A DNA stretch of 64,000 nt from Candidatus Bathyarchaeota archaeon A05DMB-5. GTDB lineage: Archaea; Thermoproteota; Bathyarchaeia; Bathyarchaeales; Bathycorpusculaceae. Position numbers and translations under genes: made by a program. The notes below the pieces were generated by a model. The model was given only the letters and a program-made list of their open reading frames with translations, did no database searches and had not been told where the DNA came from. Numbering within the stretch: position 1 is the first letter of the stretch; every line of letters starts with the position of its first letter. The stretch lies in NCBI GenBank assembly GCA_019685655.1, contig JABFQP010000001.1, forward strand, positions 248,001 through 312,000. Reading direction: 5' to 3'. Below are positions 33,716 through 42,644 of this stretch, one piece after another.

Positions 33716-34318
33716 ATGAAAGGAAAAGGCGTTTTTGTTTGTGTTGAAGGATTAGACGGTTGCGGAAAAACAACGCAAACTAAGTTTCTTGTGAGAAGGC
33801 TTAGAAAACTGGGATATGATGCGGTTTACACGGCTGAACCGACTCGTGGCAAGATTGGGAATTTTATAAGGAAGTACTGTCTGCATGGTAGCAAGCGAAT
33901 GTCTGTTGTTGTTGAGGCTCTGCTTTTTGCCGCTGATCGTTTTGAACATGTAAAAGACGTGATACTTCCCACCTTGGATAAGGGAAGTGTTATGGTTTCT
34001 GACCGTTACGTTTATTCTTCCATGGCTTATCAAGGCGCTGCGGGGCTTGACTTAAAATGGATTGGGATGATAAACAAACATGCACTACGCCCGAATCTGG
34101 CAATATTCATTGACGTTGAGCCGCATACTGTAATTCAACGGTTGAAATCTAAAAAGTCAGTGATGGAGAATCTGGAGACGCAGTTGAAGGTGCGTGAGGT
34201 TTACATGCAGTTTGTTGAAAAAGGCGAGCTTATCAGAATAGACGGTAACAAGTCTAAAAAGGAAGTTGCAGACGCCATTTTAGAAGTTGTTATGAAGTTC
34301 TTGGGTGAGAAAGCCTAA
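33716..34318 (+). CDS. tmk: Thymidylate kinase
   Basis: P-loop kinase converting dTMP to dTDP. Motifs: VEGLDGCGKTTQ near residue 9, a DRY motif in SDRYVYSSMAYQGAAG, and the LID region around residue 145. Length 200 is normal. It is divergent from the HD-hydrolase gene, which also touches dNTP pools. Confidence 0.94.
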   Translation: MKGKGVFVCVEGLDGCGKTTQTKFLVRRLRKLGYDAVYTAEPTRGKIGNFIRKYCLHGSKRMSVVVEALLFAADRFEHVKDVILPTLDKGSVMVSDRYVYSSMAYQGAAGLDLKWIGMINKHALRPNLAIFIDVEPHTVIQRLKSKKSVMENLETQLKVREVYMQFVEKGELIRIDGNKSKKEVADAILEVVMKFLGEKA

Positions 34319-34324
34319 GAAAAC

Positions 34325-34825
34325 TTAAGATGGTTTAAGCATTTTTCTCGTAGAACCTTGGTTAATTTTGTTTATGATAAGGTTTATTATGTCTTCTGGC
34401 GTTGTGTATCGTAGTCCTCTTTCATGGAAAACCTGTATTTCCAGCAAATTTTTGTTTGGTGTAAAGCGTAGCATGTAGTAGTCAAACTTTAATGGAATTT
34501 CCTTTTCATTCTGTGTTTTGTAATATCGTATGGCACAGAAGAAGTCCATTATTCGACATGGCTTTTTCCACACGGTTTTTAACACTTTGCTTGTTTCTTC
34601 CTCATCTAAATAATTGAAGTCGCTTGTGTCCGCTATTCCCCATTCAAAAACTACTTTACATTGAGGCACTGAAGGGTAAGCGATTTCCTCTAAGTTGAAG
34701 GTTTTGCCGTTTATCTCGTAAAGTGTGCGAATTAATGTTTGCTGGAATCGCTTATTTGACACTAAAACAGTGAAGTGGGCTTTTTTGTGGATGTTTTTTG
34801 GGAAGTTTTCGTAGAGTCCAAGCAT
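34325..34825 (-). CDS. Conserved-looking protein of unknown function
   Basis: A 166-residue soluble protein with no recognised family. It has alternating strands (HFTVLVSNKRF, KVVFEWGIAD, YYMLRFTPN, LLEIQVFHERGLRY) and a final helix. It has no signal peptide. It is 12 bases from the SSSCA1-family gene upstream on the same strand, so the two are probably one unit. Role unknown. Confidence 0.65.
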   Translation of the reverse strand: MLGLYENFPKNIHKKAHFTVLVSNKRFQQTLIRTLYEINGKTFNLEEIAYPSVPQCKVVFEWGIADTSDFNYLDEEETSKVLKTVWKKPCRIMDFFCAIRYYKTQNEKEIPLKFDYYMLRFTPNKNLLEIQVFHERGLRYTTPEDIINLIINKINQGSTRKMLKPS

Positions 34826-34837
34826 TCGAGTGGTCGC

Positions 34838-35203
34838 CTAGGTTCTTTTGATTTTTCTTATTTTTTCAAGGTTTTCCAGTAATTCAGATAATACTTTGCC
34901 TAGTTTTTCAAGCTCTCCCACGTCTGTTTCCTGTTGGATTCTGTTTTGTAATTCTTGCACTTTAGCCATGACTGTTGCTTCAAGCGTGTCAAGAACCATG
35001 GGGCTTGTTGCTTTTGTTGTTTCTTCTCCTTCTTTTACAATTATGACTTTCTTTTCGCATTTTGCACACCAAAGGTCGTCGCTTTTCAGTCTGAACAGTG
35101 GAGAAGCACAAGCAGGACAAGCTAATTCTGTGAGGGTTGCGCCTTGTCGGAGCAAGTCTGCCATTCGTTTAACATCTTGCTCTTCCCGTTTTTCTGTCGG
35201 CAA
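34838..35203 (-). CDS. SSSCA1 / autoantigen p27-family zinc protein
   Basis: The 121-residue protein has a helix with MADLLRQGATLTELACPAC, then a zinc ribbon (CPAC and CAKC), typical of the Sjogren/scleroderma autoantigen family in archaea, followed by a linker and a coiled-coil helix to the end. The function in archaea is unknown; a nucleic-acid or chromosome-linked role has been proposed for the family. First gene of a two-gene unit. Confidence 0.88.
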   Translation of the reverse strand: MPTEKREEQDVKRMADLLRQGATLTELACPACASPLFRLKSDDLWCAKCEKKVIIVKEGEETTKATSPMVLDTLEATVMAKVQELQNRIQQETDVGELEKLGKVLSELLENLEKIRKIKRT

Positions 35204-35269
35204 GTTTTAAAACCTCAAAGTAGATTAGTATAAAGCCTATATAATTTGGTTATCGCGTAGTATTATGGG

Positions 35270-35557
35270 GTGGCAAGTGTGGTTAGGAAAAAGAAGCTTG
35301 AGGAATATGAAGAACGAATAAAACAAGCGATGGTTGTGTTAGGTGAGGTTTCCGAAGATAATACGACACCGAGGAATATTAGAAGAGCAGCTAAAGATTC
35401 AATAAACGCTTTGCAAACAACGGAGTACACACCCGCCGTCAAAGCCTCAAATGCCATATCAATTTTAGATGAGATTCTGCAAGACCCGAACATGCCACCT
35501 TACACGCGGGTTAAATTGTGGAACGTAATGAGCATACTAGAAGCCATAAAAGATTAA
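35270..35557 (+). CDS. UPF0147-family helical protein
   Basis: A 95-residue all-helical protein with VLGEVSEDNTTPRNIRRAA and a long helical remainder (IDEIL-like segment, then PPYTRVKLWNVMSILEAI), the UPF0147 pattern found across archaea. Function unknown. GTG 35270 or 35279 is the start. The cupin gene follows after 16 bases. Confidence 0.9.
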   Translation: MASVVRKKKLEEYEERIKQAMVVLGEVSEDNTTPRNIRRAAKDSINALQTTEYTPAVKASNAISILDEILQDPNMPPYTRVKLWNVMSILEAIKD

Positions 35558-35573
35558 TACAAAGGTGAAGTGA

Positions 35574-35909
35574 ATGAAAATTTCTAATTATCAGAACGTT
35601 GAAGCCAAAGAAGCAGATGAAGGAGCTTCAAAGCTTAAGGTAAGATGGCTTATCACAAAAGAAATAGGTGCTCCAAATTTTGCCATGAGACTTTTCGAGA
35701 TGGAGCCCAACGGTTACAGTCCGCTTCACAGTCATCCATGGGAACATGAAGTGTTTATCCTCGAAGGAGAAGGGCATGTTATAGGCGGAACTGAAGAGAA
35801 GAAGTTTAAGCCCGGCGACTTCATTTTTGTTCCTCCAAACGAAAAGCATCAATTCAAAAATACTGGCAAAAAACCACTTAAGTTTCTCTGTCTTGTTCCA
35901 CATAAATGA
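35574..35909 (+). CDS. Cupin-fold protein
   Basis: The 111-residue single cupin domain has the metal motif HSHPWEHEVFILEGEGHV and the second motif PPNEKHQFKNTG, with three His and one Glu ligands. It is a small metal-binding barrel of unknown substrate. It follows the UPF0147 gene closely and may be expressed with it. Confidence 0.88.
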   Translation: MKISNYQNVEAKEADEGASKLKVRWLITKEIGAPNFAMRLFEMEPNGYSPLHSHPWEHEVFILEGEGHVIGGTEEKKFKPGDFIFVPPNEKHQFKNTGKKPLKFLCLVPHK

Positions 35910-36020
35910 TGCTAGTGACTTAGGCTTCATAACCCCGCATTGGTTTTAACGGTTTGTCTTCTCGGTAAAAATATATGCTAGTTGTTACATCTTGATTTGG
36001 GCTTTAGGAGACCAGTCCAT

Positions 36021-37403
36021 TTGAAGTATGACGTAATAATTGTCGGCGCAGGACCCGCTGGGATATTCGCTGCGCTTGAGCTTACAGAAAAAACCAAACT
36101 CAACATTCTAATGCTGGACAGAGGACCCAACATAAACCAACGTAAATGCCCCGCAAGCCGCGGATTCGAATGTGTCCACTGTGAACCATGCCTAGTTTTA
36201 TCCGGATGGGGAGGAGCTGGAGCATTCAGTGATGGCAAACTAACCTTGTCCACAGAAGTAGGCGGATGGCTCAACGAATACGTGTCTTCAAAAGAGCTCG
36301 AAGAACTCGTCAACCACGTAGACAGTTTATACTTAAAATTTGGCGCAACCGAGCACGTTTACGGAGCAGACGTCGAAAAGATGGAAGAAATCGAACGAAA
36401 AGCATCATTAGCCGGCTTGAAGCTTATTCGCCAAAAAATCCGACACATGGGCACAGAAAGATGCGCTCAAACCCTTCGAAAAATGCGCCAAGAATTAAAC
36501 AACAAAGTGGATTTCAAACCAAGAAAAGACGTCAAAGGACTCATAGTGAAGAACGGCACAGTGGAAGGCGTTGAAACAGTAAACGGCGAAAGATTCTTTG
36601 GAAAATACGTTATTGTTGCGCCAGGCAGAAGCGGGGCAGAGTGGCTTCAAGCAGAAGCACAAGCATTAGGCTTGAAAACACTGAACAATCCAGTTGACGT
36701 TGGAATAAGAGTGGAAGTCTTAGCCTCTGTAATGGAAGAATTAACAAACGCTCTTTATGAGCCAAAACTTGTTTATTACTCCAAATCCTTCGATGACCAA
36801 GTTCGCACTTTCTGTGTCGCGCCTTATGGAGAGGTCATAACAGAATCTTACAACGGCGTCTTAACAGTCAACGGACAAAGCTACGCTGAACGAAAGACAG
36901 AAAACACAAACTTCGCCATCCTCGTAAGCACGTCATTCACTGAACCCTTCAAAGAGCCAATAGCCTACGGAAAATACCTCGCCAGACTCTCGAATCTTCT
37001 CAGCGGCAGCGTAATAATCCAACGACTAGGCGATTTAGAAGCTGGAAGAAGGTCAACAGCCGAAAGAATCTCGCGAAGCGTCATCATTCCAACATTAAAA
37101 AATGCCACACCAGGCGACCTCAGCTTCGTTTTGCCATACCGTTACCTCGCAGACATCAGAGAAATGCTCCAAGCCTTGGACAATTTGATTCCAGGCATCT
37201 ATTCCAGAGACACTCTGCTCTATGGAGTGGAAGTAAAATTTTACTCCTCAAAACTGCAGTTGAGCAACTGTTTAGAAACAAAAATAAACAATTTGTTCAC
37301 AATTGGAGACGGTGCAGGCGTCACACGCGGACTAGTTCAAGCATCAGCATCCGGCATAATTGTTGCCAGAGAAATCATAAAGAGAGAAAAGCAGAAAGCG
37401 TGA
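36021..37403 (+). CDS. FAD-dependent dehydrogenase (COG2509-like)
   Basis: The Rossmann motif VIIVGAGPAGIFAALEL begins just after the start, followed by the family-specific Cys-rich CPASRGFECVHCEPC and GWGGAGAFSDGKL. A C-terminal FAD motif reads FTIGDGAGVTRGLVQASASG. TTG 36021 behind GGAG is the start; the frame is open further upstream. Such flavoproteins are archaeal and bacterial 'FAD-dependent dehydrogenases' of unknown substrate. The zinc-ribbon gene follows after 7 bases. Confidence 0.88.
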   Translation: MKYDVIIVGAGPAGIFAALELTEKTKLNILMLDRGPNINQRKCPASRGFECVHCEPCLVLSGWGGAGAFSDGKLTLSTEVGGWLNEYVSSKELEELVNHVDSLYLKFGATEHVYGADVEKMEEIERKASLAGLKLIRQKIRHMGTERCAQTLRKMRQELNNKVDFKPRKDVKGLIVKNGTVEGVETVNGERFFGKYVIVAPGRSGAEWLQAEAQALGLKTLNNPVDVGIRVEVLASVMEELTNALYEPKLVYYSKSFDDQVRTFCVAPYGEVITESYNGVLTVNGQSYAERKTENTNFAILVSTSFTEPFKEPIAYGKYLARLSNLLSGSVIIQRLGDLEAGRRSTAERISRSVIIPTLKNATPGDLSFVLPYRYLADIREMLQALDNLIPGIYSRDTLLYGVEVKFYSSKLQLSNCLETKINNLFTIGDGAGVTRGLVQASASGIIVAREIIKREKQKA

Positions 37404-37410
37404 AGATTGA

Positions 37411-38163
37411 ATGTCAATAGTCGAAACGATTAGCTGTTCACATTGCGGCGCACCAATCTTTTTTAAACCCGGCGAAATCATAGCAACATGCAGATACTGC
37501 GGTTACACCGTCGTCATACAAACGGGAAAAGCCTTCACCTTCGAACACTCAATGTTACTGAACGAGTACGACCAAACACAAATCGAAGAAGCAATAAGAC
37601 ATTGGATGCGCAGCGGCTTTTTGAAACCGCCAGACCTTGCCAGAAAATCAAAACTAACAGAAAAATTCCTCATGTATGTGCCGTTTTGGGTCGTGACTGC
37701 GAAAGTGGAGACTACTTATAAGGGGGTATTTGAGCGAATCGCTCCTCCAATTGTTAAGGAAGGTCGAATAGCGAAAGAATATGACTGGCTTGTCCTTGCA
37801 AGAAAAGCGACTGAATTTCCCACAAGGGAATATGATGTGCCTTTAGATGGCAAGGTTCCATACGATTTTAGACGCATTGAGGATTTTGCTAAAACTCTTA
37901 ACAGCGAAATTGACAAGAATGAAGCAGTTGAGCGGGCTAAACAAGAAATTGAAGAGCATCACCGGCATCTGGCGATGCAAGACGTGGATAAAGTGATTGA
38001 AATGAAAAGCGAAATTAACGTAAATCAAACAGTTTACCTGCACGCTCCTATATGGTTCATAAAATACGATTATGAGGGCAAAACTTACCAGTTATACGTT
38101 GACGGCGCAACTGGGACAGTCATAAAAGGCGACATTCCTCCAGCTAAATTCGGGATACTTTAA
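37411..38163 (+). CDS. Zinc-ribbon protein with PepSY-like C-terminus
   Basis: The first 35 residues form a zinc ribbon (CSHCGAPIFF and CRYCGY). The rest is soluble and includes strands around LMYVPFWVVTAKVETTY and YLHAPIWFIKYDYEGKTY, repeated in style, and ends with a PepSY-like YVDGATGTVIKGD. No family with known function is recognised. It lies 7 bases after the FAD dehydrogenase, likely co-transcribed. Confidence 0.75.
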   Translation: MSIVETISCSHCGAPIFFKPGEIIATCRYCGYTVVIQTGKAFTFEHSMLLNEYDQTQIEEAIRHWMRSGFLKPPDLARKSKLTEKFLMYVPFWVVTAKVETTYKGVFERIAPPIVKEGRIAKEYDWLVLARKATEFPTREYDVPLDGKVPYDFRRIEDFAKTLNSEIDKNEAVERAKQEIEEHHRHLAMQDVDKVIEMKSEINVNQTVYLHAPIWFIKYDYEGKTYQLYVDGATGTVIKGDIPPAKFGIL

Positions 38164-38249
38164 AAATGTTGCTAAAGCAATAAGAAGGCACAGTTGATAA
38201 ACATTTTTTTATTTACGTCTAACTAATGCTAATAGAGGCTAGACTGCGA

Positions 38250-39863
38250 ATGAGCCAGAAAATCATCGGTCGAGGAACATGGTACGACAAAATGGCAGCA
38301 AAAATAATCGAAAGAGAACAGAAACTAGGCAGAAGCTTAAATTTAATTCGAACCGAAATGGGCATAGCAGCCTCTGGTTTTCCGCATATCGGCAATCTAA
38401 GCGATGCAGCGCGGTCTTTCGCCGTGACTTTGGCACTCAGAGAGCAAGGCTTCAAATCCGAACTTATCGCCTTTGCAGATGACAAGGACGGACTAAGAAA
38501 AGTTCCAGCGGGAATGCCAGAGTCTCTTGAAGAGCACTTGGGGCGTCCAGTGACAGACATTCCTGACATTTTTGGTTGTCACGCAAGTTACGGCGAACAC
38601 ATGACCTTGCTGCTTCTTGATGCGCTTGACAAATGCGGAATAGAATACATGTTCATGTCTGGCACGGAAGTCTACCGAAAAGGATTGTTCAACGAAGAAA
38701 TCAAAACTGTGCTCATGAATGCAAAGAAAATCGGAGAAATAGTTAAAGAAGAAGTCGGACAAGAAAAGTTTCTAGAGGTTCTACCCTATTTCGCAGTCTG
38801 CGAAAACTGTGGACGCATATACACAACCAAAACCTACGATTTCCTGCCGAAAGAAGGCAAAATTCTCTACTCATGCGAAGGAATGGAAGTTAAAGGGCGA
38901 TGGCTTGAAGGTTGTGGACATAAAGGCGAAGTGGACTACCGGAAAGGCGACGGCAAATTAAGCTGGAAGGGCGAATTCGCAGTAAGATGGAAAGCACTAG
39001 ACATACGGTTTGAAGCCTTCGGCAAGGAAGTTGCGGATTCCGTGCGGGTGAACGACCGCATATGCCGAGACATATTCTGCTGGGAACCGCCGTCTCATGC
39101 GAAATACGAGTTGTTTCTGGACAAAAGTGGCAAAAGGCTCTCAAAATCAGCTGGTGTGGTGTTTACTCCACAGACATGGTTTAAGTATGGTTCGCCTCAA
39201 TCGCTTATGCTGCTTATGCTGAAAAGGTTTGTTGGCTCACGCACTTTAGATGTGACCGACATTCCTTCTTACATGAACGAACTGGATTACTTAGAAGATT
39301 TGTATTTCGGAAAGAAAACAGTGAAAGATGAAAGAGAACTTGCAAAGCGTCGAGGGCTTTACAAGTATTGCTGGGCGATGAAGCCGCCACTTAAGCCAAG
39401 CACGCATGTTCCCTATAACATTTTGACTTTTCTGGCTAAAATGGCGCCGAAAGGTCGCGAAGAAGAGTTTATCACAGAAACCCTTCGAAGCTACGGCTAC
39501 TTAGAGAAAAATCAAACACTTGACGACGAATTAAAAAGGCGAATTGACTATGCGTTTAATTGGACAAAGGATTTTGAAGAGATAAAAGAAACAGAAATAA
39601 GCCTAACCAGCAAAGAAAAAACCGCCATAGCAGAACTGCTTAAAGTTTTAAAAACTGAAAGCGAAGCAGAAAAAATACAAAACGCCATATTCAACACAGC
39701 TAAAAAACATGGATTACAACCAGCTTCATTCTTCCAAACCCTATACACAATTCTAATAGGCGTGCCGCAGGGGCCAAGACTCGGACCCTACATAATGACA
39801 ATGGGAAAACAAAACGTAATAAACGCGCTAGAACGGGCACTAACAAACACAAATGCGAGTTAA
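38250..39863 (+). CDS. lysS: Lysyl-tRNA synthetase, class I
   Basis: Class I LysRS, found mainly in archaea. HIGH-like motif: GFPHIGNLSD; KMSKS-like motif: KRLSKSAGVVF; between them the ADDKDGLRKVPAGMP block and a zinc site (CENCGRIY, CEGM). The C-terminal helical domain binds the anticodon. The ATG at 38250 gives a normal 537-residue protein; the frame is open 8 codons further. Confidence 0.96.
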   Translation: MSQKIIGRGTWYDKMAAKIIEREQKLGRSLNLIRTEMGIAASGFPHIGNLSDAARSFAVTLALREQGFKSELIAFADDKDGLRKVPAGMPESLEEHLGRPVTDIPDIFGCHASYGEHMTLLLLDALDKCGIEYMFMSGTEVYRKGLFNEEIKTVLMNAKKIGEIVKEEVGQEKFLEVLPYFAVCENCGRIYTTKTYDFLPKEGKILYSCEGMEVKGRWLEGCGHKGEVDYRKGDGKLSWKGEFAVRWKALDIRFEAFGKEVADSVRVNDRICRDIFCWEPPSHAKYELFLDKSGKRLSKSAGVVFTPQTWFKYGSPQSLMLLMLKRFVGSRTLDVTDIPSYMNELDYLEDLYFGKKTVKDERELAKRRGLYKYCWAMKPPLKPSTHVPYNILTFLAKMAPKGREEEFITETLRSYGYLEKNQTLDDELKRRIDYAFNWTKDFEEIKETEISLTSKEKTAIAELLKVLKTESEAEKIQNAIFNTAKKHGLQPASFFQTLYTILIGVPQGPRLGPYIMTMGKQNVINALERALTNTNAS

Positions 39864-39902
39864 CCAAAAACCCTTTTCTACTACAAACACAAAGTCTGTT
39901 TT

Positions 39903-39978
39903 GGGCCCGTAGTCTAGGCAGGATTAGGACGCTGGCCTGCGGAGCCGGAGATCCTGGGTTCAAATCCCAGCGGGCCTG
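39903..39978 (+). tRNA. tRNA-Arg(GCG)
   Basis: Acceptor arms GGGCCCG and CGGGCCT (one G-T pair at the end) with discriminator G. The anticodon stem is CTGGC/GCCGG, and loop CTGCGGA gives anticodon GCG; the T-arm is CTGGG-TTCAAAT-CCCAG. CCA is not encoded and no intron is present. Confidence 0.95.
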
Positions 39979-40078
39979 CTCAATTTTTATCCATGCCTTT
40001 TTTGTTACTGCTTTACTTCGGATATTGGCAATATTCGGCATGGAGAATCTTAATGGAAATTTAATTCATTAGGGTTCG

Positions 40079-40624
40079 TCATTTTTTGGATAATTTATTT
40101 AAGATGTCCTTTTCTATGTTGTCTTCGTCTATTTTGAACGTATCGGGTTCGTCTCTTTTCAGTATAGTTTGTAGCGCTTCAGCATCAAGCTGGTTTATGA
40201 GTCTTAAAATTTCTTTTTTTGCTGATTCAACGTGTTTTTTGAGAATCGGCCGATTTTTGTGCATTTTTCCTGCTAATGGGCATATTTTTTCCATTTTAAG
40301 GTACCATTCGATTTTTTGGGTTTTTTTGTTTATGTCAAAGGTTATTGGGCCGGCGACGCATGTTTCTGGTTTTACAGGATGCACTTGGCATTTTCTTGTT
40401 TTTTTGTCATAGAATATACAGTAGCCTTCTGTGTCTCCTCTTGGAAAAGTGTAGCCCACGTGAACAAAAGAATTCTCAATCATAATTTTTTGCTCTTTCA
40501 AGTACGCTTCGATTATTCGCCTACGCTGGTCTGTTATTGGGGGATATGCCTCTTGGCAACAGCTGATTTTGCAAGAGCCGCAGACATCAAAGAAGTTGCT
40601 TTGCCGTTCTTCTCTAGTAGTCAT
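40079..40624 (-). CDS. YkgJ-family cysteine-cluster protein
   Basis: The 181-residue protein has the family's CGSCKISCCQ motif near the N-terminus and later cysteines in GYCIFYDKKTRKCQVHPVKPETC and ICPLAGK. The cluster probably binds zinc or an iron-sulfur centre. Members are poorly understood. It lies 21 bases after the GCS2-type ligase on the same strand, so it is very likely in that operon and may modify or support the ligase product. Confidence 0.85.
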   Translation of the reverse strand: MTTREERQSNFFDVCGSCKISCCQEAYPPITDQRRRIIEAYLKEQKIMIENSFVHVGYTFPRGDTEGYCIFYDKKTRKCQVHPVKPETCVAGPITFDINKKTQKIEWYLKMEKICPLAGKMHKNRPILKKHVESAKKEILRLINQLDAEALQTILKRDEPDTFKIDEDNIEKDILNKLSKK

Positions 40625-40645
40625 GGGAGCCTTCCCTTATTGTTT

Positions 40646-41863
40646 TCAGAAGCAAGGTTGATTATTCAAGAGACACTTTATAAGTGTTAAGTAAACGCTG
40701 ACTATCGCTTCATGCAAATCTGTCTTTAGTGCTTTTCTCAAAACTTTTTCTCTGATAATTTCCGACAAATTGCCACTCTCCAGTCTTTTCTTTATTATCG
40801 GAAGATACTTCTTCTCTTCATCTGTTGCATTTTCCCAAGCAACATTCAAAAAATGTTCACAAACATGACGGGCAGTATTTCCATGAGGATGTAAAACGCG
40901 TGCTTCTAATCCCTTATGGATTATTGAGTTGAAATCTTTCACTAACATTTCGTGAGGCAAAAGCGCAGTTTCTCCGTCGTTTAATAATCCTCTTAGTAAA
41001 GCTCTTACAAAACAGCTCAAAGCTACGTCTGATTTAACACATTCTTGCTCGTCCATCACGCGTATTTCAAAGGCTCTTCTGTCAAATCGGAAAATTACTC
41101 CGCGAGAGTTAACCCAGTCTTGATAAGGAAGACACTCGTTCACGCCAGCCTTAACAAGGTCCAAAGAATATTTACCAATAATCTCTTCTTTGTAGTGCTT
41201 AAACGAAGAAACATATTCTGGCACTACATCGCCAGTTATGGAGGGCACTTCTTTTTGGTTCAACATGTAGAAAAGCAATCGGTTGTCAATGTATTCCCCT
41301 AAATGTCCCTCAAATAGAGGCGAAGATGCGCAAATGGCAGGCAAGTAAGCGCAGGTTTCCGCAAGCAAATTATGCATCAGGACTGCTTCTTTTTCGCGAG
41401 AATATGGCAAGTTCAGCTGAAAACTTTGAATGTTAAGCCACCCGTGTTGTTTGAGATTGAAAACTTTGCTGTAAACTTGATAAATCTGCCTGTGACGATG
41501 GGGCCAAATTCCCGTGTCTTCGAGTTTTAGTAGTGGGTGCATGCCGGTTCCGAGAAGGCTTGCTTTGTATTTTCTTTCTAAAAAATCAGCTATTGTGAGA
41601 ACTGCTTTATGCATGTTTTCTTCAAATTCTATGGGTGACTTGAAAGGTTTGTTAGGTTTTATTTCCATTACGTGTAATTGAAGTTCTTTGCCAAAAGTGA
41701 AGTTTGGTTGTTCTACGAAGTTTACGATACGTCCGCGGAAATCTTTTATGATTTTGTCAACGATTGGCAGTGCTTTGAGTTCTTCGTTTACTATGGAAAA
41801 TTCATGTTCTGGTCCGAGAACCTCTAAAGCTTTGTACGTGGTTGTTCCCTTTTTTAATTCTAC
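40646..41863 (-). CDS. GCS2-type glutamate-amine/cysteine ligase with non-canonical start
   Basis: A glutamate-cysteine-ligase-like (GCS2) carboxylate-amine ligase. The first ATG (41668) would remove the conserved N-terminus, but the same frame continues upstream to about 41863 and encodes VLGPEHEFSIV (the family E-x-E active site), VDKIIKDFRGRIVNFVE and FTFGKELQLHVMEIK. No ATG, GTG or TTG exists between the upstream TGA and 41668. A TATA element at 41898-41908 predicts a start of transcription near 41877, so a leaderless RNA with a rare start (ATA, ATC or near GTA 41863) is possible. It would ligate a glutamate-like acid to an amine using ATP. It is divergent from RLAN/ATP-grasp genes. Confidence 0.8.
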   Translation of the reverse strand, partial: VELKKGTTTYKALEVLGPEHEFSIVNEELKALPIVDKIIKDFRGRIVNFVEQPNFTFGKELQLHVMEIKPNKPFKSPIEFEENMHKAVLTIADFLERKYKASLLGTGMHPLLKLEDTGIWPHRHRQIYQVYSKVFNLKQHGWLNIQSFQLNLPYSREKEAVLMHNLLAETCAYLPAICASSPLFEGHLGEYIDNRLLFYMLNQKEVPSITGDVVPEYVSSFKHYKEEIIGKYSLDLVKAGVNECLPYQDWVNSRGVIFRFDRRAFEIRVMDEQECVKSDVALSCFVRALLRGLLNDGETALLPHEMLVKDFNSIIHKGLEARVLHPHGNTARHVCEHFLNVAWENATDEEKKYLPIIKKRLESGNLSEIIREKVLRKALKTDLHEAIVSVYLTLIKCLLNNQPCF

Positions 41864-41896
41864 TTGTTTCTGGAATATGATATAAAAATTACAGTT

Positions 41897-41908
41897 AATT
41901 TTAAATAG
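41897..41908. promoter_or_regulatory. AT-rich element between divergent ligase genes
   Basis: AATTTTAAATAG reads as a TATA box in both directions: CTATTTAAAATT toward the GCS2 gene (start near 41877) and TTTTAAATAG toward the RLAN gene (start near 41931, GTG at 41952). One core could drive both transcripts, which would tie their expression. Confidence 0.45.
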
Positions 41909-41951
41909 TCTGAAGCAAATACCGCTTTTTCACTCATCTGGTGCTTAATGC

Positions 41952-42644
41952 GTGTTGGTCGTCTCAAACATCGACCTAACCACAGATTTGCCTACAATGA
42001 AGCCGTCAACGTTCCTTGAATCGTCAATTAAAGATTTTACTCTCAACATTAACAATGATTACCGCTATTTGAAAACTGGATATTACGTGTCTTTGCACGC
42101 GGAAATTCTAGGCAACTCGGTGATTCCAACAAGCGAAAACTTGGTTGACGCTTACAGAACGCCAATTCTGCTGCTTCGCGCTTCAAAAGCGGGCATTCCA
42201 ACCGTACCTTACATAGTAACTGGTTCAGTGAAGCAGATAATGGCTGAAATCGGTTTTCCAACTGTTCTTTTCGCAGTAAACCCATTTTCATACGATGGTT
42301 TCAGAATCGCAAAAAACAGAAGCGCCCTTTACAGAGCAGTAAAAAGTTTAGAAATGAATTACAAGTTTCCTGTTTGCGCGCAACCTCTCCAAGGCGAGGT
42401 GATATCGTTTAAGTCCATTTTCGGAAAATGTGAAATGGATGGAAAAATAAGAGAAATTTCGGAGATGGTATACGAGGTCTTCGGAATTCCGCTTTGTAAA
42501 CTGCATGCTCAACGTGCGGAAGAAGAAGCTTACTTGTGCGGGCTTCAACCATTAAGAAAAGAGGAACTCTTACCAAAGGACTTGAAAGTAATTAGCGAAG
42601 AAATTTGGCAAATTTCTAAGAATGGTGAACATCGGATTGGCTAA
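41952..42644 (+). CDS. RLAN-domain protein (RimK-like ATP-grasp N-terminal)
   Basis: The 230-residue protein matches the RLAN domain that usually forms the N-terminal half of RimK-like ATP-grasp ligases: NNDYRYLKTGYYVSLHAEIL and GNSVIPTSENLVDAYR. Here it is a separate gene that overlaps the ATP-grasp gene by 23 bases, so the normal single protein is split. GTG 41952 follows GGTG. It probably forms a complex with the next product and helps bind the acceptor substrate. The GCS2-type ligase gene lies head-to-head. Confidence 0.8.
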   Translation: MLVVSNIDLTTDLPTMKPSTFLESSIKDFTLNINNDYRYLKTGYYVSLHAEILGNSVIPTSENLVDAYRTPILLLRASKAGIPTVPYIVTGSVKQIMAEIGFPTVLFAVNPFSYDGFRIAKNRSALYRAVKSLEMNYKFPVCAQPLQGEVISFKSIFGKCEMDGKIREISEMVYEVFGIPLCKLHAQRAEEEAYLCGLQPLRKEELLPKDLKVISEEIWQISKNGEHRIG

